Below, one piece after another: positions 8,460 through 17,643 of a stretch of 64,000 nt of DNA; within the stretch, counting starts at the first letter, position 1, and every line of letters starts with the position of its first letter. The stretch is from Curtobacterium sp. Leaf261 (GTDB taxonomy: Bacteria; Actinomycetota; Actinomycetes; Actinomycetales; Microbacteriaceae). The stretch lies in contig NZ_LMMJ01000009.1 of assembly GCF_001422205.1 (NCBI RefSeq), positions 124,001 to 188,000 on the forward strand. The letters run 5' to 3'. The notes under the pieces are model-generated. The model did not search any database, was not told where the DNA came from, and was given only the letters and a program-made list of their open reading frames with translations. Both the position numbers and the translations under genes were made by a program.

Positions 8460-9751
8460 GGGGTGCTCCACCCGAGCCGGACGCGCGTCCCGGCTCCGGG
8501 CGCACTGGTCAGTTCGACCTCGCCACCCACCATCGTGACGCGTTCGAGGATCGACCGGCGGACCCCGAGACGCTCCGCGGGCACCGTGTCGATGTCGAAC
8601 CCGGCACCGTCGTCCACGACCTCGACCCGCACGCCGTGCTGTTCGACCACGCTGACGGTGATCCGGCGCGACACGGAGGCGTCGCCGGCGTGCTGGACAC
8701 TGTTCACGGCGGCCTGGATCGCGGCGGACGCCAGGGCGTCGGCGACGGCGGCAGGCACGCTGAGCGCGGTCCGTGGCGCGTTCTCGACCGGACCCACGAC
8801 GACCGGTGCCACGAATCCCTCGACGGCGACTGCGATGCGTTCGCGGAGCAACTGCACGGTCACGGGTGGCATGTCGGATTCCAGGCGACCCGATGCCGTG
8901 GCGAGGTGGGTGATCGCGTTCTGCGCCATGCTCGCTGCGAGCGCCTTGTCCGCCGCGGTGTCGGTCCGTGCCGCCGAGAGCAGTGTCGTCAGGACGCTGT
9001 CATGCACGATCGCGTCGACCTGGACGCGCTCGAGCTCCGTCGCGTGCGCGTGGATGGCACGGGCGTACCGGGCCACAGCGGTCGCCTGCGCGGCATCGAC
9101 CCCGGCCGCCGTCCGCCGCACGACCGTGATGAGCGCGAGGCCGGCACCGCCGAGGATCAGGATGTACACGCCGTCGAGCGCCGCCTGCTCGAACGAGGCC
9201 CCGCCGCCCTGCGGCGTCATCCGGATGGCGGCGTACGCCACCGGGACGAGCACCGTGTAGACGATGGCCCGCCAGGTCGCGAACCCGAGCGCGGCGGCCT
9301 GGGTGGCGACGTTGCAGAGCCACCACGGCCACGGGAGCTGACCGTCGGGCAGGGTCCCGTGCACCGTGAGCGGCCAGGTGACGAGCGCGACGAGGAACAC
9401 GAGCGCGACGGCCACCTGGGCACCGCGCGCGATCCGGTACACGATGCCGGAGAGCCCGACCACGAGGATCGCGAGTCCCATCGCACTCGCCATCACGGTG
9501 CCCCAGAAGGGGTCGAGCCGCGGGAGCTGTGCGGTGATCGCGCCGAGGTTGGTCGCGGCGAAGCCGATGCCACCGACGGCCATGATGATCGAGAACGCCC
9601 GCTCGACGGACGAGGCGTTGATCGTCGCCCGGACCCCGCGCGACGGGTCGGGACCGAACGCCGGCAGACCCGTCACGCTGCCGGGTGCCGCGCCGGGACC
9701 GGCCACGGCGGACGACACCGGGCCGGACGACGCCGAGGTCTCAGCGACCAT
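8456..9751 (-). CDS. Sensor histidine kinase (NarL-type system)
   Basis: A 431-aa membrane histidine kinase. About six helices lie between residues 50 and 210 with no large extracellular domain, suggesting sensing within the membrane. The phospho-acceptor is probably His250 in VDAIVHDSVLTTLL. The C-terminal HATPase_c domain has the N-box-like AAIQAAVNSVQHAG and G1 box DDGAGFD, followed by GVRRSILERV. It overlaps the response regulator gene by 11 nt and is co-transcribed from it. The signal sensed is unknown. Confidence 0.8.
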   Translation of the reverse strand: MVAETSASSGPVSSAVAGPGAAPGSVTGLPAFGPDPSRGVRATINASSVERAFSIIMAVGGIGFAATNLGAITAQLPRLDPFWGTVMASAMGLAILVVGLSGIVYRIARGAQVAVALVFLVALVTWPLTVHGTLPDGQLPWPWWLCNVATQAAALGFATWRAIVYTVLVPVAYAAIRMTPQGGGASFEQAALDGVYILILGGAGLALITVVRRTAAGVDAAQATAVARYARAIHAHATELERVQVDAIVHDSVLTTLLSAARTDTAADKALAASMAQNAITHLATASGRLESDMPPVTVQLLRERIAVAVEGFVAPVVVGPVENAPRTALSVPAAVADALASAAIQAAVNSVQHAGDASVSRRITVSVVEQHGVRVEVVDDGAGFDIDTVPAERLGVRRSILERVTMVGGEVELTSAPGAGTRVRLGWSTP

Positions 9752-10445
9752 CGCCGTCCGCGTCGAGCCCCGGCAGGATGCCGTCCTCGACCGCACGGCG
9801 CAGCAGGTCGACCTTCGTCGGTGCCGGGCGACCGACCTCGACGTACTTCACACGGATGCGGTCGAGGTACTCGCGCGCGGTGGAGTACCCGATCCCGAGC
9901 TGCTGGGCGGCGAGCTTGAGCGGCAGCCCCGATGCATAGAGGTGCAGGATCTCGCGCTCGCGACGCCCGAGCTGGGCCTTGGCGAAGTCGCGGTCGGCGT
10001 CGATCGCGCTCGCCCACTCGAGGTTGTTGAGCACGTCGCCACGGGCCACCGTCGCGACCGCGGCCATGACCGTCTTGGTCGCCGAGGACTTCGGGATGAC
10101 CCCAGCGGCACCGGCGGCGAGCGCCTCGCGGACGCTGGCGACCCGGTCGGCGATGCTGTGCACGAGGACCGCCGAGCCGGTGCCCTGGACGTTCTTCACG
10201 TTCTCGGTGACACTCGTGCCGTCGCCGAGGGACAGGTCGAGGACGACGACGTCGACTTCTCGGTGGTCGAGCCGGTCGACGTAGTCCGGGACGCTCGCGG
10301 CGGTGAGGACGACCTCGAAGCCCTCGTTCTGGCACGCCGCCTGGATCCCGAGCCGCACGGACTCGTGGTCGTCGACGATCGCGACCCGGACGGGCCGCGT
10401 CGCCAGTCCGGTCGCTGTTCCGCTGGTGGTCGTGTCTGCTGCCAC
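9741..10445 (-). CDS. LuxR/NarL-family response regulator
   Basis: A 234-aa DNA-binding regulator. The receiver domain (about 20-140) starts VRVAIVDDHESVRLGI with the phospho-acceptor Asp70 in VVVLDLSLGDG and the conserved Lys in GVIPKSS. A C-terminal helix-turn-helix (about 165-215) contains LGRREREILHLYASGLPLKLAAQQLGIGYST, written here only to name the region between residues LGRRERE and GYSTA. GTG start with GAGAGGG upstream. First gene of a three-gene operon; it probably controls this operon or membrane-stress genes, which is inference. Confidence 0.85.
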   Translation of the reverse strand: MAADTTTSGTATGLATRPVRVAIVDDHESVRLGIQAACQNEGFEVVLTAASVPDYVDRLDHREVDVVVLDLSLGDGTSVTENVKNVQGTGSAVLVHSIADRVASVREALAAGAAGVIPKSSATKTVMAAVATVARGDVLNNLEWASAIDADRDFAKAQLGRREREILHLYASGLPLKLAAQQLGIGYSTAREYLDRIRVKYVEVGRPAPTKVDLLRRAVEDGILPGLDADGDGR

Positions 10446-10469
10446 GGTGCCCTCTCAAGGTCCGGTCGG

Positions 10470-10493
10470 GACACGGGTCCTGATCCCCGTGTC
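10470..10493. promoter_or_regulatory. Inverted repeat in the leader of the response regulator
   Basis: GACACGGG (10470-10477) and CCCGTGTC (10486-10493), 25 bp upstream of the GTG start. It could be a regulator-binding site or an mRNA hairpin. No evidence separates the two. Confidence 0.4.
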
Positions 10494-10640
10494 GCCACTG
10501 CAATGGTACCCAGGTTCTGTTCAGCATCACGGAGCGGTCGTGTCCGCGATTCGGCGGACTCCACGATGTGAGCTGTTCGGAGCCCTGCCTCGATCGGATG
10601 GGTCCGTCCGGGAGATTCCCGGAGGACGGCGACCGGACGG

Positions 10641-11921
10641 TCAGGACGCCGGGACGAGGCGCGCGACGGCCTCCACGTGGTGCGTGTGCGGGAACAGGTC
10701 GAACGCGGACAGGGCGTCGAGCCGGTAGCCGAGGTCGCGGAACGTCGCGACGTCGCGCGCCAGGGCGACCGGGTCGCACGCCACGTAGACCACCTGTGCC
10801 GGCGCGAGTGCCGCCACCGACTCGACGACGTCGCGCCCGGCACCGCTCCTCGGCGGGTCGAGGACGATCGTCCCCGCCGCGAGACGGGACCGCTCGGCGC
10901 TCGACGACTGCTCGATCGTCCGACGGAGCCACCGGTCGACGCGGCCGGTCTCGGCACGGGCACCGAGCCACTCCGCGAGGTTCTCCTGCGCGTGCTCGGT
11001 CGCCGGCCCGGAGCTCTCCACGCTCGTGACCCGGAACCCGGTGCCGACGACGTCGCCGAGCGCGGCCGCCAGGAGTCCGACCCCGCCGTAGAGGTCGAGA
11101 TGCTGCGCGCCCGGGTCGAGGCGCCCGGGGTCCACCGCGGCCTGGACGGCACGGGTCAACACGTCCGGAGCCGCACGGTGCACCTGCCAGAACCCGGTGT
11201 CGTCGAGGCGGAACTCGCGGTCGCCGACGCGCTCGGTGATGACGCTCGGCTTCTGTGCGTCGATGACGAGCCGTGCGCCGTCGCCGCTGCCGCCGGTCGG
11301 CGCGATGACGTCGACCGTCTCCGAGCCCGGCATCGCGCCGTGGCCGAGCGGGGCGGCGTCTGCGATGCTCCTGGTCGCGAGCGGCAGGTCGTCCACGGCG
11401 ACGACGTGGTGCGACCGGCTGGCGAACGGCCCCGCGGTCCCCGCCTCGTCGACGTGCAGCCGGACGCGGGTGCGCCAGCCGAGTCCGTCGGCGGCCTCGT
11501 CACCGGGGGCGGCCTCGACGACGACCGAACCGACGAGTGCCCCCGGTCCGTCGGCGTCGCTGATGTCCACACCGGCGAACCGCCCGAACGCGTCCACGAG
11601 CACCTCGCGCTTGAGGGCGCGCTGGTGGGCGAGGTCGATGTGCCCGAACTCCGCTCCGCCGGCGCGCTCGTCGGGGTCGCGGTCGATCGATGCCGCGTTC
11701 CAGACGTGGTCCCGCCGGTGCTCGGACGGGGTCGTCACCGACACCGTGTCCGCGCGCCAGAACGACTTCTTGCGGTCCTCGGAGACCCGGGCGACGACCC
11801 GCTCCCCCGGGATGGCGTCCGTGACGAAGACCACCCGGCCGTCGTGCCGCGCGACGGTGATGCCGCCGTGCGCGATCCCCGTGACGTCGAGTTCGAGCAG
11901 TGTGCCGAGATGTTCACCCAT
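10641..11921 (-). CDS. TrmA/RumA-family 23S rRNA or tRNA (uracil-C5)-methyltransferase
   Basis: SAM-dependent methyltransferase, 426 aa. An N-terminal TRAM-like domain (ELDVTGIAHGGITVARHDG) is followed by a central domain and a Rossmann fold with LDLYGGVGLLAAAL, DPPRSGAGRDV and the catalytic-Cys motif YVACDPVALARD. The Fe-S cysteines found in RumA are absent; that region reads AGGAEFGHIDLAHQ, so it is the cluster-free type. The ATG at 11921 is chosen over a longer start adding 18 unrelated residues. Divergent from maf with only 14 bp between the starts. Exact substrate base is not determined. Confidence 0.82.
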   Translation of the reverse strand: MGEHLGTLLELDVTGIAHGGITVARHDGRVVFVTDAIPGERVVARVSEDRKKSFWRADTVSVTTPSEHRRDHVWNAASIDRDPDERAGGAEFGHIDLAHQRALKREVLVDAFGRFAGVDISDADGPGALVGSVVVEAAPGDEAADGLGWRTRVRLHVDEAGTAGPFASRSHHVVAVDDLPLATRSIADAAPLGHGAMPGSETVDVIAPTGGSGDGARLVIDAQKPSVITERVGDREFRLDDTGFWQVHRAAPDVLTRAVQAAVDPGRLDPGAQHLDLYGGVGLLAAALGDVVGTGFRVTSVESSGPATEHAQENLAEWLGARAETGRVDRWLRRTIEQSSSAERSRLAAGTIVLDPPRSGAGRDVVESVAALAPAQVVYVACDPVALARDVATFRDLGYRLDALSAFDLFPHTHHVEAVARLVPAS

Positions 11922-11935
11922 GGAACGATGGTCCC

Positions 11936-12760
11936 ATGCCGACGCGCCTCTACTTAGCGAGCACCTCCCCCGCACGCCGATCGCTGCTCGCGCAGTCCGG
12001 CATCGAGCCGGTGCTCGTCGCGCCGGGGGTCGACGAGGACGCCGTGGCGACCGCGGAGTCGGAGCGACTCGGCCGCGCGCTGACCGGCCCCGAGCTCGTC
12101 GCGCTCCTCGCGGTGGCGAAGGCCCGCGCGGTCGCCGGCTCCGACGACGCCCCGGGATCGGTCGCCGGAGAGCGGATCGACGGCGTCGTGTTCGGCGGGG
12201 ACTCCGCGTTCGAGGTCGACGGCGTCCTGTACGGCAAGCCGCACGACCCCGGTGTCGCCCGCGACCGGTGGCGCGGGATGCTCGCCGCCGGCGGCGGCAC
12301 CCTGTGGTCCGGTCACTGCATCATCGACCGGCGCGCAGACGGTGACCGCGTTCCGGACGGGAGGGACGGGTCGGCGCCGCACCCCGGGCTCGCAGGCTCG
12401 CCCGGCGCGTTCCGCGAATCGCTGGCGCGATTCCGCCGAGCGGAACGCGCCAGTCCGTCCGTCGTCACCACCGGCATCACGCGACCCGCTCCGGAAACGG
12501 TCGTCGCGGTCGACTCCGCGGTCCTGACCTTCGCCGCGGACATGTCCGCCGACGAGATCGACGCCTACGTCGCGACCGGCGAGCCGCTCGAGGTCGCCGG
12601 CGCGTTCACCATCGACGGACGCGCTGCGGCCTACATCGCGAGGATCGACGGGTCGCCGAGCGCCGTCGTCGGGCTGTCGCTGCCGATGCTCCGCGCGATG
12701 CTCCTCGAGGGCTTCGGCATTCCGTGGCACGACCTCTGGAACGGTCCGGGCACGTTGTAG
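11936..12760 (+). CDS. maf: Maf/HAM1-like nucleotide pyrophosphatase with a palindromic insert
   Basis: House-cleaning nucleotide pyrophosphatase. The 274-aa product starts [20 protein letters not shown], the Maf substrate loop, has [19 protein letters not shown] and the C-terminal [18 protein letters not shown]. The usual length is about 190-215 aa. The excess lies between RRADGD and VVTTGITRP, where roughly 36 residues ([12 protein letters not shown] onward) have no Maf counterpart and are encoded by a dispersed-repeat core and a 48-bp nested palindrome (12404-12451) in frame. The core motifs remain, so the enzyme may still work. Divergent from the methyltransferase. Confidence 0.85.
   Translation: MPTRLYLASTSPARRSLLAQSGIEPVLVAPGVDEDAVATAESERLGRALTGPELVALLAVAKARAVAGSDDAPGSVAGERIDGVVFGGDSAFEVDGVLYGKPHDPGVARDRWRGMLAAGGGTLWSGHCIIDRRADGDRVPDGRDGSAPHPGLAGSPGAFRESLARFRRAERASPSVVTTGITRPAPETVVAVDSAVLTFAADMSADEIDAYVATGEPLEVAGAFTIDGRAAAYIARIDGSPSAVVGLSLPMLRAMLLEGFGIPWHDLWNGPGTL
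12404..12451. repeat. 48-bp nested palindrome inside maf, in frame
   Basis: Outer arms GGCGCGTTCCGC (12404-12415) and GCGGAACGCGCC (12440-12451); inner arms GAATCGC (12416-12422) and GCGATTC (12427-12433). The length is exactly 16 codons and the insertion keeps the maf frame open. No second copy is seen in the window. Confidence 0.75.
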
Positions 12761-12825
12761 GGAACGTCCAGTGGCGGTGTGCCTTTCTTGTGCACGCCAC
12801 TCAAAACGGGGGTCTCGGGCACGAA

Positions 12826-12831
12826 TAGCCT
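12826..12831 (+). promoter_or_regulatory. -10 box of leaderless carboxylase alpha-subunit promoter
   Basis: TAGCCT ending 8 nt before the ATG at 12840. Confidence 0.5.
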
Positions 12832-12839
12832 TGTCTGTC

Positions 12840-14594
12840 ATGCCCCGTATCAGCAAGGTCCTCATCGCCAACCGTGGCGAGATCGCGGTCCGGATCATCC
12901 GAGCCGCCCGAGATGCGGGCAAGTCCTCGGTCGCGGTGTACGCCGACCAGGACCGCGACGCCCTGCATGCACGCCTCGCCGACGAGGCCTACGCGCTGCA
13001 CGGCACCACGAGCGCCGAGACCTACCTGGTCATCGACAAGATCATCTCCGTTGCCCGACGGTCCGGCGCCGACGCCGTGCACCCGGGGTACGGGTTCCTC
13101 GCCGAGAACGCCGAGTTCGCCCGCGCCGTCATCGACGCCGGCCTCATCTGGATCGGTCCCTCGCCGGACTCCATCGACCTGCTCGGCGACAAGGTGTCCG
13201 CGCGCCACGTCGCCGAGAAGGTCGGGGCGCCGCTCGCCCCCGGCACCATCGAGCCCGTCAAGGACGTGTCCGAGGTGATCGACTTCGCAGACGAGGTCGG
13301 ACTCCCCGTCGCGATCAAGGCCGCGTTCGGTGGCGGTGGCCGGGGTCTCAAGGTCGCACGCACCCGCGAGGAGATCCCGGAGCTGTTCGAGTCCGCCACG
13401 CGCGAGGCCGTCGCCGCGTTCGGCCGGGGCGAGTGCTTCGTCGAGAAGTTCCTCGACCGCCCGCGCCATGTCGAGACCCAGTGCCTCGCGGACGCCGCGG
13501 GCAACGTCGTCGTCGTGTCGACGCGCGACTGCTCGCTGCAGCGTCGGCACCAGAAGCTCGTCGAGGAGGCCCCGGCCCCGTACCTGACCGACGCCCAGAC
13601 CACGCTGCTGTACGACGCGTCGAAGGCGATCCTCCGCGAGGTCGGGTACCTCGGCGCCGGCACGTGCGAGTTCCTCATCGGCGCGGACGGCACCGTGTCC
13701 TTCCTCGAGGTGAACACGCGGCTCCAGGTCGAGCACTGCGTCTCGGAGGAGGTCACCGGCATCGACCTCGTCCGCGAGCAGTTCCGGATCGCTGAGGGCG
13801 GCACCCTCGACTACGCCGACCCCGAGCCCCGCGGGCACTCGTTCGAGTTCCGGATCAACGGCGAGGACCCCGGACGCAACTTCTTCCCGGCACCAGGTCC
13901 GGTGCACGTGTTCACTGCACCGTCGGGTCCCGGAGTCCGGGTCGACTCCGGCGTGCAGTCCGGCGACGTCGTCTCCGGGTCGTTCGACTCGCTCCTCGCG
14001 AAGCTCGTCGTGACCGGGGCGACCCGCACCGAGGCCCTCGAGCGGGCCCGCCGCGCCCTCGCCGAGTTCGAGGTCGCCGGGCTCCCGACCGTCCTGCCGT
14101 TCCACCGCGCCGTGGTGTCCGACCCCGCGTTCGCGACGGGCGACGACGAGCCGTTCTCGGTCTACACGCAGTGGATCGAGACGGACTTCCACAACGACAT
14201 CCCCGCCTGGTCGGGGTCGCCCGAGGAGCTCCCGTCGCCGGCGGCCAGGTCGAGCGTCGTCGTCGAGGTCGAGGGCAAGCGCATCGAGGTCACGATGCCG
14301 AGCATCGTCGGTGCGTCGACGCGGCACGTCGCACCCCCGAAGCGGCGCGGCGGCGGTGTCCGCGGAGGTGCGGCGTCGACGGGGGCGAGCGTCGTGTCGC
14401 CGATGCAGGCGACCGTCGTGAAGCTCGCGGTCGAGGACGGGCAGGCCGTCGTCAAGGGCGACCTGCTGGTGGTGCTCGAGGCGATGAAGATGGAGCAGCC
14501 CGTCGCGGCGCACAAGGACGGCACCGTGCGGTCGGTGAACGCACCCGTCGGGCAGACGGTGTCGTCGGGGCACGTGCTGCTCGAGCTCGCCTAG
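12840..14594 (+). CDS. Acyl-CoA carboxylase biotin carboxylase / biotin carrier (alpha) subunit
   Basis: Carboxylates its own biotin with ATP and bicarbonate and passes CO2 to the AccD carboxyltransferase. The 584-aa product has biotin carboxylase domains from [20 protein letters not shown], the glycine-rich ATP-grasp loop [11 protein letters not shown], the catalytic [10 protein letters not shown], and a C-terminal biotinyl domain with EAMKME, the biotinylated Lys. Length fits AccA3/BccA-type proteins. The ATG at 12840 is chosen over an upstream start adding 23 residues because of the TAGCCT box. Partners are accD-accE at 4662-6544 and BirA at 3764. Confidence 0.94.
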   Translation: MPRISKVLIANRGEIAVRIIRAARDAGKSSVAVYADQDRDALHARLADEAYALHGTTSAETYLVIDKIISVARRSGADAVHPGYGFLAENAEFARAVIDAGLIWIGPSPDSIDLLGDKVSARHVAEKVGAPLAPGTIEPVKDVSEVIDFADEVGLPVAIKAAFGGGGRGLKVARTREEIPELFESATREAVAAFGRGECFVEKFLDRPRHVETQCLADAAGNVVVVSTRDCSLQRRHQKLVEEAPAPYLTDAQTTLLYDASKAILREVGYLGAGTCEFLIGADGTVSFLEVNTRLQVEHCVSEEVTGIDLVREQFRIAEGGTLDYADPEPRGHSFEFRINGEDPGRNFFPAPGPVHVFTAPSGPGVRVDSGVQSGDVVSGSFDSLLAKLVVTGATRTEALERARRALAEFEVAGLPTVLPFHRAVVSDPAFATGDDEPFSVYTQWIETDFHNDIPAWSGSPEELPSPAARSSVVVEVEGKRIEVTMPSIVGASTRHVAPPKRRGGGVRGGAASTGASVVSPMQATVVKLAVEDGQAVVKGDLLVVLEAMKMEQPVAAHKDGTVRSVNAPVGQTVSSGHVLLELA

Positions 14595-14614
14595 CGGGCG
14601 CGCGCTCGTACAGC

Positions 14615-14676
14615 GACGCTGGTCGCTCGTCCTGCTTGCTGGTCGCTCGTCCTGCGACGCTGGCCGCTCGTCCTGC
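14615..14676. repeat. Tandem repeat of about 21 bp, three copies, after the carboxylase stop
   Basis: Copies at 14615-14635, 14636-14655 and 14656-14676 share GCTGG(T/C)CGCTCGTCCTGC. They start 20 bp after the stop codon and are followed by a partial copy of the GGGAGGC palindrome family (14693-14732). Confidence 0.8.
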
Positions 14677-14748
14677 ACAGGCCGGGAGGCGCGGGTCGTT
14701 CCCCACAGGAACGGCGCGTGCCGTCCCTCCCGTCCGCGTCTGCCTGAA

Positions 14749-14754
14749 TAGGCT
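14749..14754 (+). promoter_or_regulatory. -10 box of leaderless purine nucleoside phosphorylase promoter
   Basis: TAGGCT ending 6 nt before the ATG at 14761. Confidence 0.55.
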
Positions 14755-14760
14755 GTCGGC

Positions 14761-15609
14761 ATGACCGATGCACCTGTCCCCTCGCCTGCGGCGAACCCGC
14801 TCAATGATCCTGCCGTCGACCCGTTCGACGTCGCCCGCGACGCCGCTGCCGTCATCGCGGCGCAGTCCGGGATCGAGCGGCACGACATCGCACTGACGCT
14901 CGGCAGCGGGTGGGCGAAGGCCGCCGACCTCATCGGCGAGACCGTGTCCGAGATCCCGGCCACCGACGTCCCGGGGTTCAGCGCGTCCGCCGTCGTGGGG
15001 CACACCGGCTCGCTGCGCTCGGTCCGGATGCCCGACGGCCGACACGCGCTCGTCATCGGCGCCCGCACGCACTACTACGAGGGCCACGGGGTCCGCCGCG
15101 TCGTGCACAGCGTCCGCACCGCGGCGGCGACCGGGGCGTCGATCATGGTGCTCACGAACGGGGCCGGCGGCATCCGCGAGACCTGGACGCCCGGGACCCC
15201 TGTGCTCATCAGCGACCACATCAACCTGACCGCCGACAGTCCGCTCGAGGGTGCGACGTTCATCGACCTGACGGACCTGTACTCCGCCAGGCTCCGGGCG
15301 ATCGCGCACGGCATCGACCCGACGCTCGACGAGGGCGTCTACACGCAGTTCCGGGGCCCGCACTACGAGACCTGGGCCGAGGTCCAGATGGCGAAGACCA
15401 TCGGCGGCGACATCGTCGGCATGTCCACCGCGCTCGAGGCGATCGCGGCACGACAGGCCGGGATGGAGGTGCTCGGGTTCTCGCTCATCACGAACCTCGC
15501 GGCGGGTATCCAGAAGGAGCCGCTGTCGCACGCCGAGGTCCTGCAGGCCGGCAAGGACGCCGAGCCGGTCCTCGCCGACCTCCTCGCGCGGGTGGTGGCA
15601 GCGCTGTGA
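14761..15609 (+). CDS. punA: Purine nucleoside phosphorylase (trimeric type)
   Basis: Cleaves purine (deoxy)ribonucleosides with phosphate to base and (deoxy)ribose-1-phosphate. The 282-aa length matches the trimeric PNP-I family. Seen: LTLGSGWAKAADLIGE (phosphate site), GHTGSLRSV, GARTHYYEGHG, VLTNGAGGI, FRGPHYET and the base-site GMSTALEAIAARQAGMEVLG. The stop overlaps the next gene's GTG by 4 nt, so PNP and the phosphosugar mutase are translationally coupled. This fits a pathway from purine nucleoside to pentose-5-phosphate, complementing the salvage genes at 18.7-28.4 kb. Confidence 0.92.
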   Translation: MTDAPVPSPAANPLNDPAVDPFDVARDAAAVIAAQSGIERHDIALTLGSGWAKAADLIGETVSEIPATDVPGFSASAVVGHTGSLRSVRMPDGRHALVIGARTHYYEGHGVRRVVHSVRTAAATGASIMVLTNGAGGIRETWTPGTPVLISDHINLTADSPLEGATFIDLTDLYSARLRAIAHGIDPTLDEGVYTQFRGPHYETWAEVQMAKTIGGDIVGMSTALEAIAARQAGMEVLGFSLITNLAAGIQKEPLSHAEVLQAGKDAEPVLADLLARVVAAL

Positions 15610-17432
15610 GCGGCTTCGAGGGCGGCGGCCTCGTCTCGGGGGGACTCGGGACCGCGCTCGACGACGCCGTGACCGCTGCGCGGGCCTGGATGGCGCAGGA
15701 CCCGGACGAGGACACCCGCGCCGAGCTCTCCGTGCTGCTCGGTGCGGCGACCGGTGGCGACACCGACGCCCTGGCCGAGATCACGGCGCTGTTCTCGGGA
15801 CGACTCGCGTTCGGCACCGCCGGGCTCCGCGGCGAACTCGGACCGGGGCCGCTCCGGATGAACCGGGTGCTCGTCACGCAGGCCGCGGCGGGTCTCGGGC
15901 AGTTCCTCCTCGACACCGGGCGGACCGCGAGCGTCGTCATCGGGTACGACGGCCGGGTCAACTCCGACGTCTTCGCACGGGACTCCGCAGAGGTGCTCGC
16001 GGGGCTCGGGATCGACGTCACGCTGCTGCCCTCGGCGCTCCCCACGCCGGTGCTGGCGTTCGCCGTGCGGCACCTCGACGCCGGTGCCGGGGTCATGGTC
16101 ACGGCGTCGCACAACCCGCCGCGGGACAACGGCTACAAGGTCTACCTCGGGCAGGACGACGACGGCTCGCAGATCGTGCCGCCGGTCGACGCCACGATCG
16201 CCGAGGCCATCGACGCGATCGCCGCCGGGTCGATCACCGACCTCGCTCGGTCCTCCGAGTACGCCGTGGCCGGGCCCTCGCTCGTGCAGGCGTACGTCGA
16301 GGCCACCGCGGCCCTCGTCGACTTCCCGGAGATCGTGCCCGACGACCAGCCGAAGGTCGTCTACACGGCGATGCACGGCGTCGGATGGGCGACGGCGCGC
16401 GCGGTGTTCGAGCACGCCGGGTTCCGGATCCCGGACGTGGTCCCCGAGCAGATCGAGCCCGACGGCGCGTTCCCGACGGTGCCGTTCCCGAACCCCGAGG
16501 AGCCGGGGGCGATGGACCTCGCGATCGCGCGGGGCATCGCCGTCGGCGCGGACCTCGTCATCGCGAACGACCCCGATGCGGACCGGCTCGCGCTGGCGAT
16601 CCCGAGCGTCGGTGCGGACGGTGCACGGTCGTTCCGCCAGCTGTCCGGGAACGAGGTCGGCTGGCTGCTCGGGTGGCGCGCGGCTGAGCGGGCGACGATG
16701 GACGGGCCGACGTCCGACCTCGATGAGAGCTCGCTCGACCCCGGGTCCGCCGTGGAGCCGGGTGTCGTGGGCTCCGGCGACGGGGCGGACGCTGCCACGG
16801 GCCTCCCGGACGGATCGTCGACCGCGGTGCTCGCCGCGAGCATCGTCAGCTCCCCCGCGCTCCGGCGCGTCGCCGAACGCTACGGTCTCGGCTACCGGGA
16901 CACCCTGACGGGGTTCAAGTGGGTGTCGCGTGTCCCGGGGCTCGTGTTCGGGTACGAGGAGGCGCTCGGCTACCTCGTCGACCCCGAGGTCGTCCGCGAC
17001 AAGGACGGCATCTCGGCGGCGCTCGATCTGCTCTCGCTCGCGACCGAACTCGCCGCACGGGGCCGGACGATCGCTGACCGCCTCGACGAGTTCGCCGCGA
17101 CGTTCGGTGCGTTCGCGTCCGGTCAGGTCGCCACGCGCGTCGACGACCTCGCACGCATCGACACGATCATGGCGGCGCTCCGGGCGACCCCGCCGACCAC
17201 CCTCGGAGGGGTCGGGGTGCTCGCGGTGACGGACTTCCTCGACGGCGTCGAGGGCTTCCCCCCGAACGACATCCTCCGGTGGGACCTCGAGGGCGACGGG
17301 CGCGTCATCGTGCGCCCGAGCGGCACCGAGCCGAAGGTCAAGGTGTACCTCGACACGGTCGCCGAGTCGTCCGCCAAGGCCGAGGCGCTCGTGGCGCGCC
17401 TGGCAGACGCGGTGCGTCCGCTGGTGTCGTAG
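15606..17432 (+). CDS. Phospho-sugar mutase (PGM2/phosphopentomutase-like)
   Basis: A 608-aa alpha-D-phosphohexomutase-superfamily enzyme. Seen: FGTAGLRGELGPGPLRMN near the start, the phosphoserine loop TASHNPPRDNGYKVY, the metal-binding ANDPDADRLALA, GFKWVSRVPGLVFGYEEALG, and the phosphate-binding RPSGTEPKVKVYL at the C-terminus. Members of this long subfamily interconvert pentose or hexose 1- and 6/5-phosphates; coupling to PNP favours (deoxy)ribose-1-phosphate, by inference. A low-complexity insert around ERATMDGPTSDLDESSLDPG to AATGLPDGSST precedes the catalytic stretch and contains the ATGLP sequence encoded by the dispersed palindrome core. Confidence 0.88.
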   Translation: MSGFEGGGLVSGGLGTALDDAVTAARAWMAQDPDEDTRAELSVLLGAATGGDTDALAEITALFSGRLAFGTAGLRGELGPGPLRMNRVLVTQAAAGLGQFLLDTGRTASVVIGYDGRVNSDVFARDSAEVLAGLGIDVTLLPSALPTPVLAFAVRHLDAGAGVMVTASHNPPRDNGYKVYLGQDDDGSQIVPPVDATIAEAIDAIAAGSITDLARSSEYAVAGPSLVQAYVEATAALVDFPEIVPDDQPKVVYTAMHGVGWATARAVFEHAGFRIPDVVPEQIEPDGAFPTVPFPNPEEPGAMDLAIARGIAVGADLVIANDPDADRLALAIPSVGADGARSFRQLSGNEVGWLLGWRAAERATMDGPTSDLDESSLDPGSAVEPGVVGSGDGADAATGLPDGSSTAVLAASIVSSPALRRVAERYGLGYRDTLTGFKWVSRVPGLVFGYEEALGYLVDPEVVRDKDGISAALDLLSLATELAARGRTIADRLDEFAATFGAFASGQVATRVDDLARIDTIMAALRATPPTTLGGVGVLAVTDFLDGVEGFPPNDILRWDLEGDGRVIVRPSGTEPKVKVYLDTVAESSAKAEALVARLADAVRPLVS

Positions 17433-17461
17433 CGCGGCCGTGCCCCCCGCGCGCGCACTGC

Positions 17462-17535
17462 GTGTTCTGAACACCGACGTCCGGCCGGAACACCCTCATC
17501 CGGGTGTTCCGGCCGGACTCGCGTGTTCAGAACAC
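17462..17535. repeat. 74-bp nested palindromic element, left copy beside DUF559 gene A
   Basis: Outer 13-bp arms GTGTTCTGAACAC (17462-17474) and GTGTTCAGAACAC (17523-17535) are exact reverse complements. Inner 17-bp arms GTCCGGCCGGAACACCC (17479-17495) and its exact complement (17502-17518) enclose a 6-nt loop. Copies of the same length are at 18597-18670 and 22766-22839. Confidence 0.9.
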
Positions 17536-17643
17536 TGACGGGCGTGGGTGCCCCGGTCCTCCACAGGACGGGCGTCGGTCGCCTCTGTCCACAGGCGTCG
17601 CCGGGGGCGTGCGCCACGACGCCGGATCAGCGACGATCGGGCC

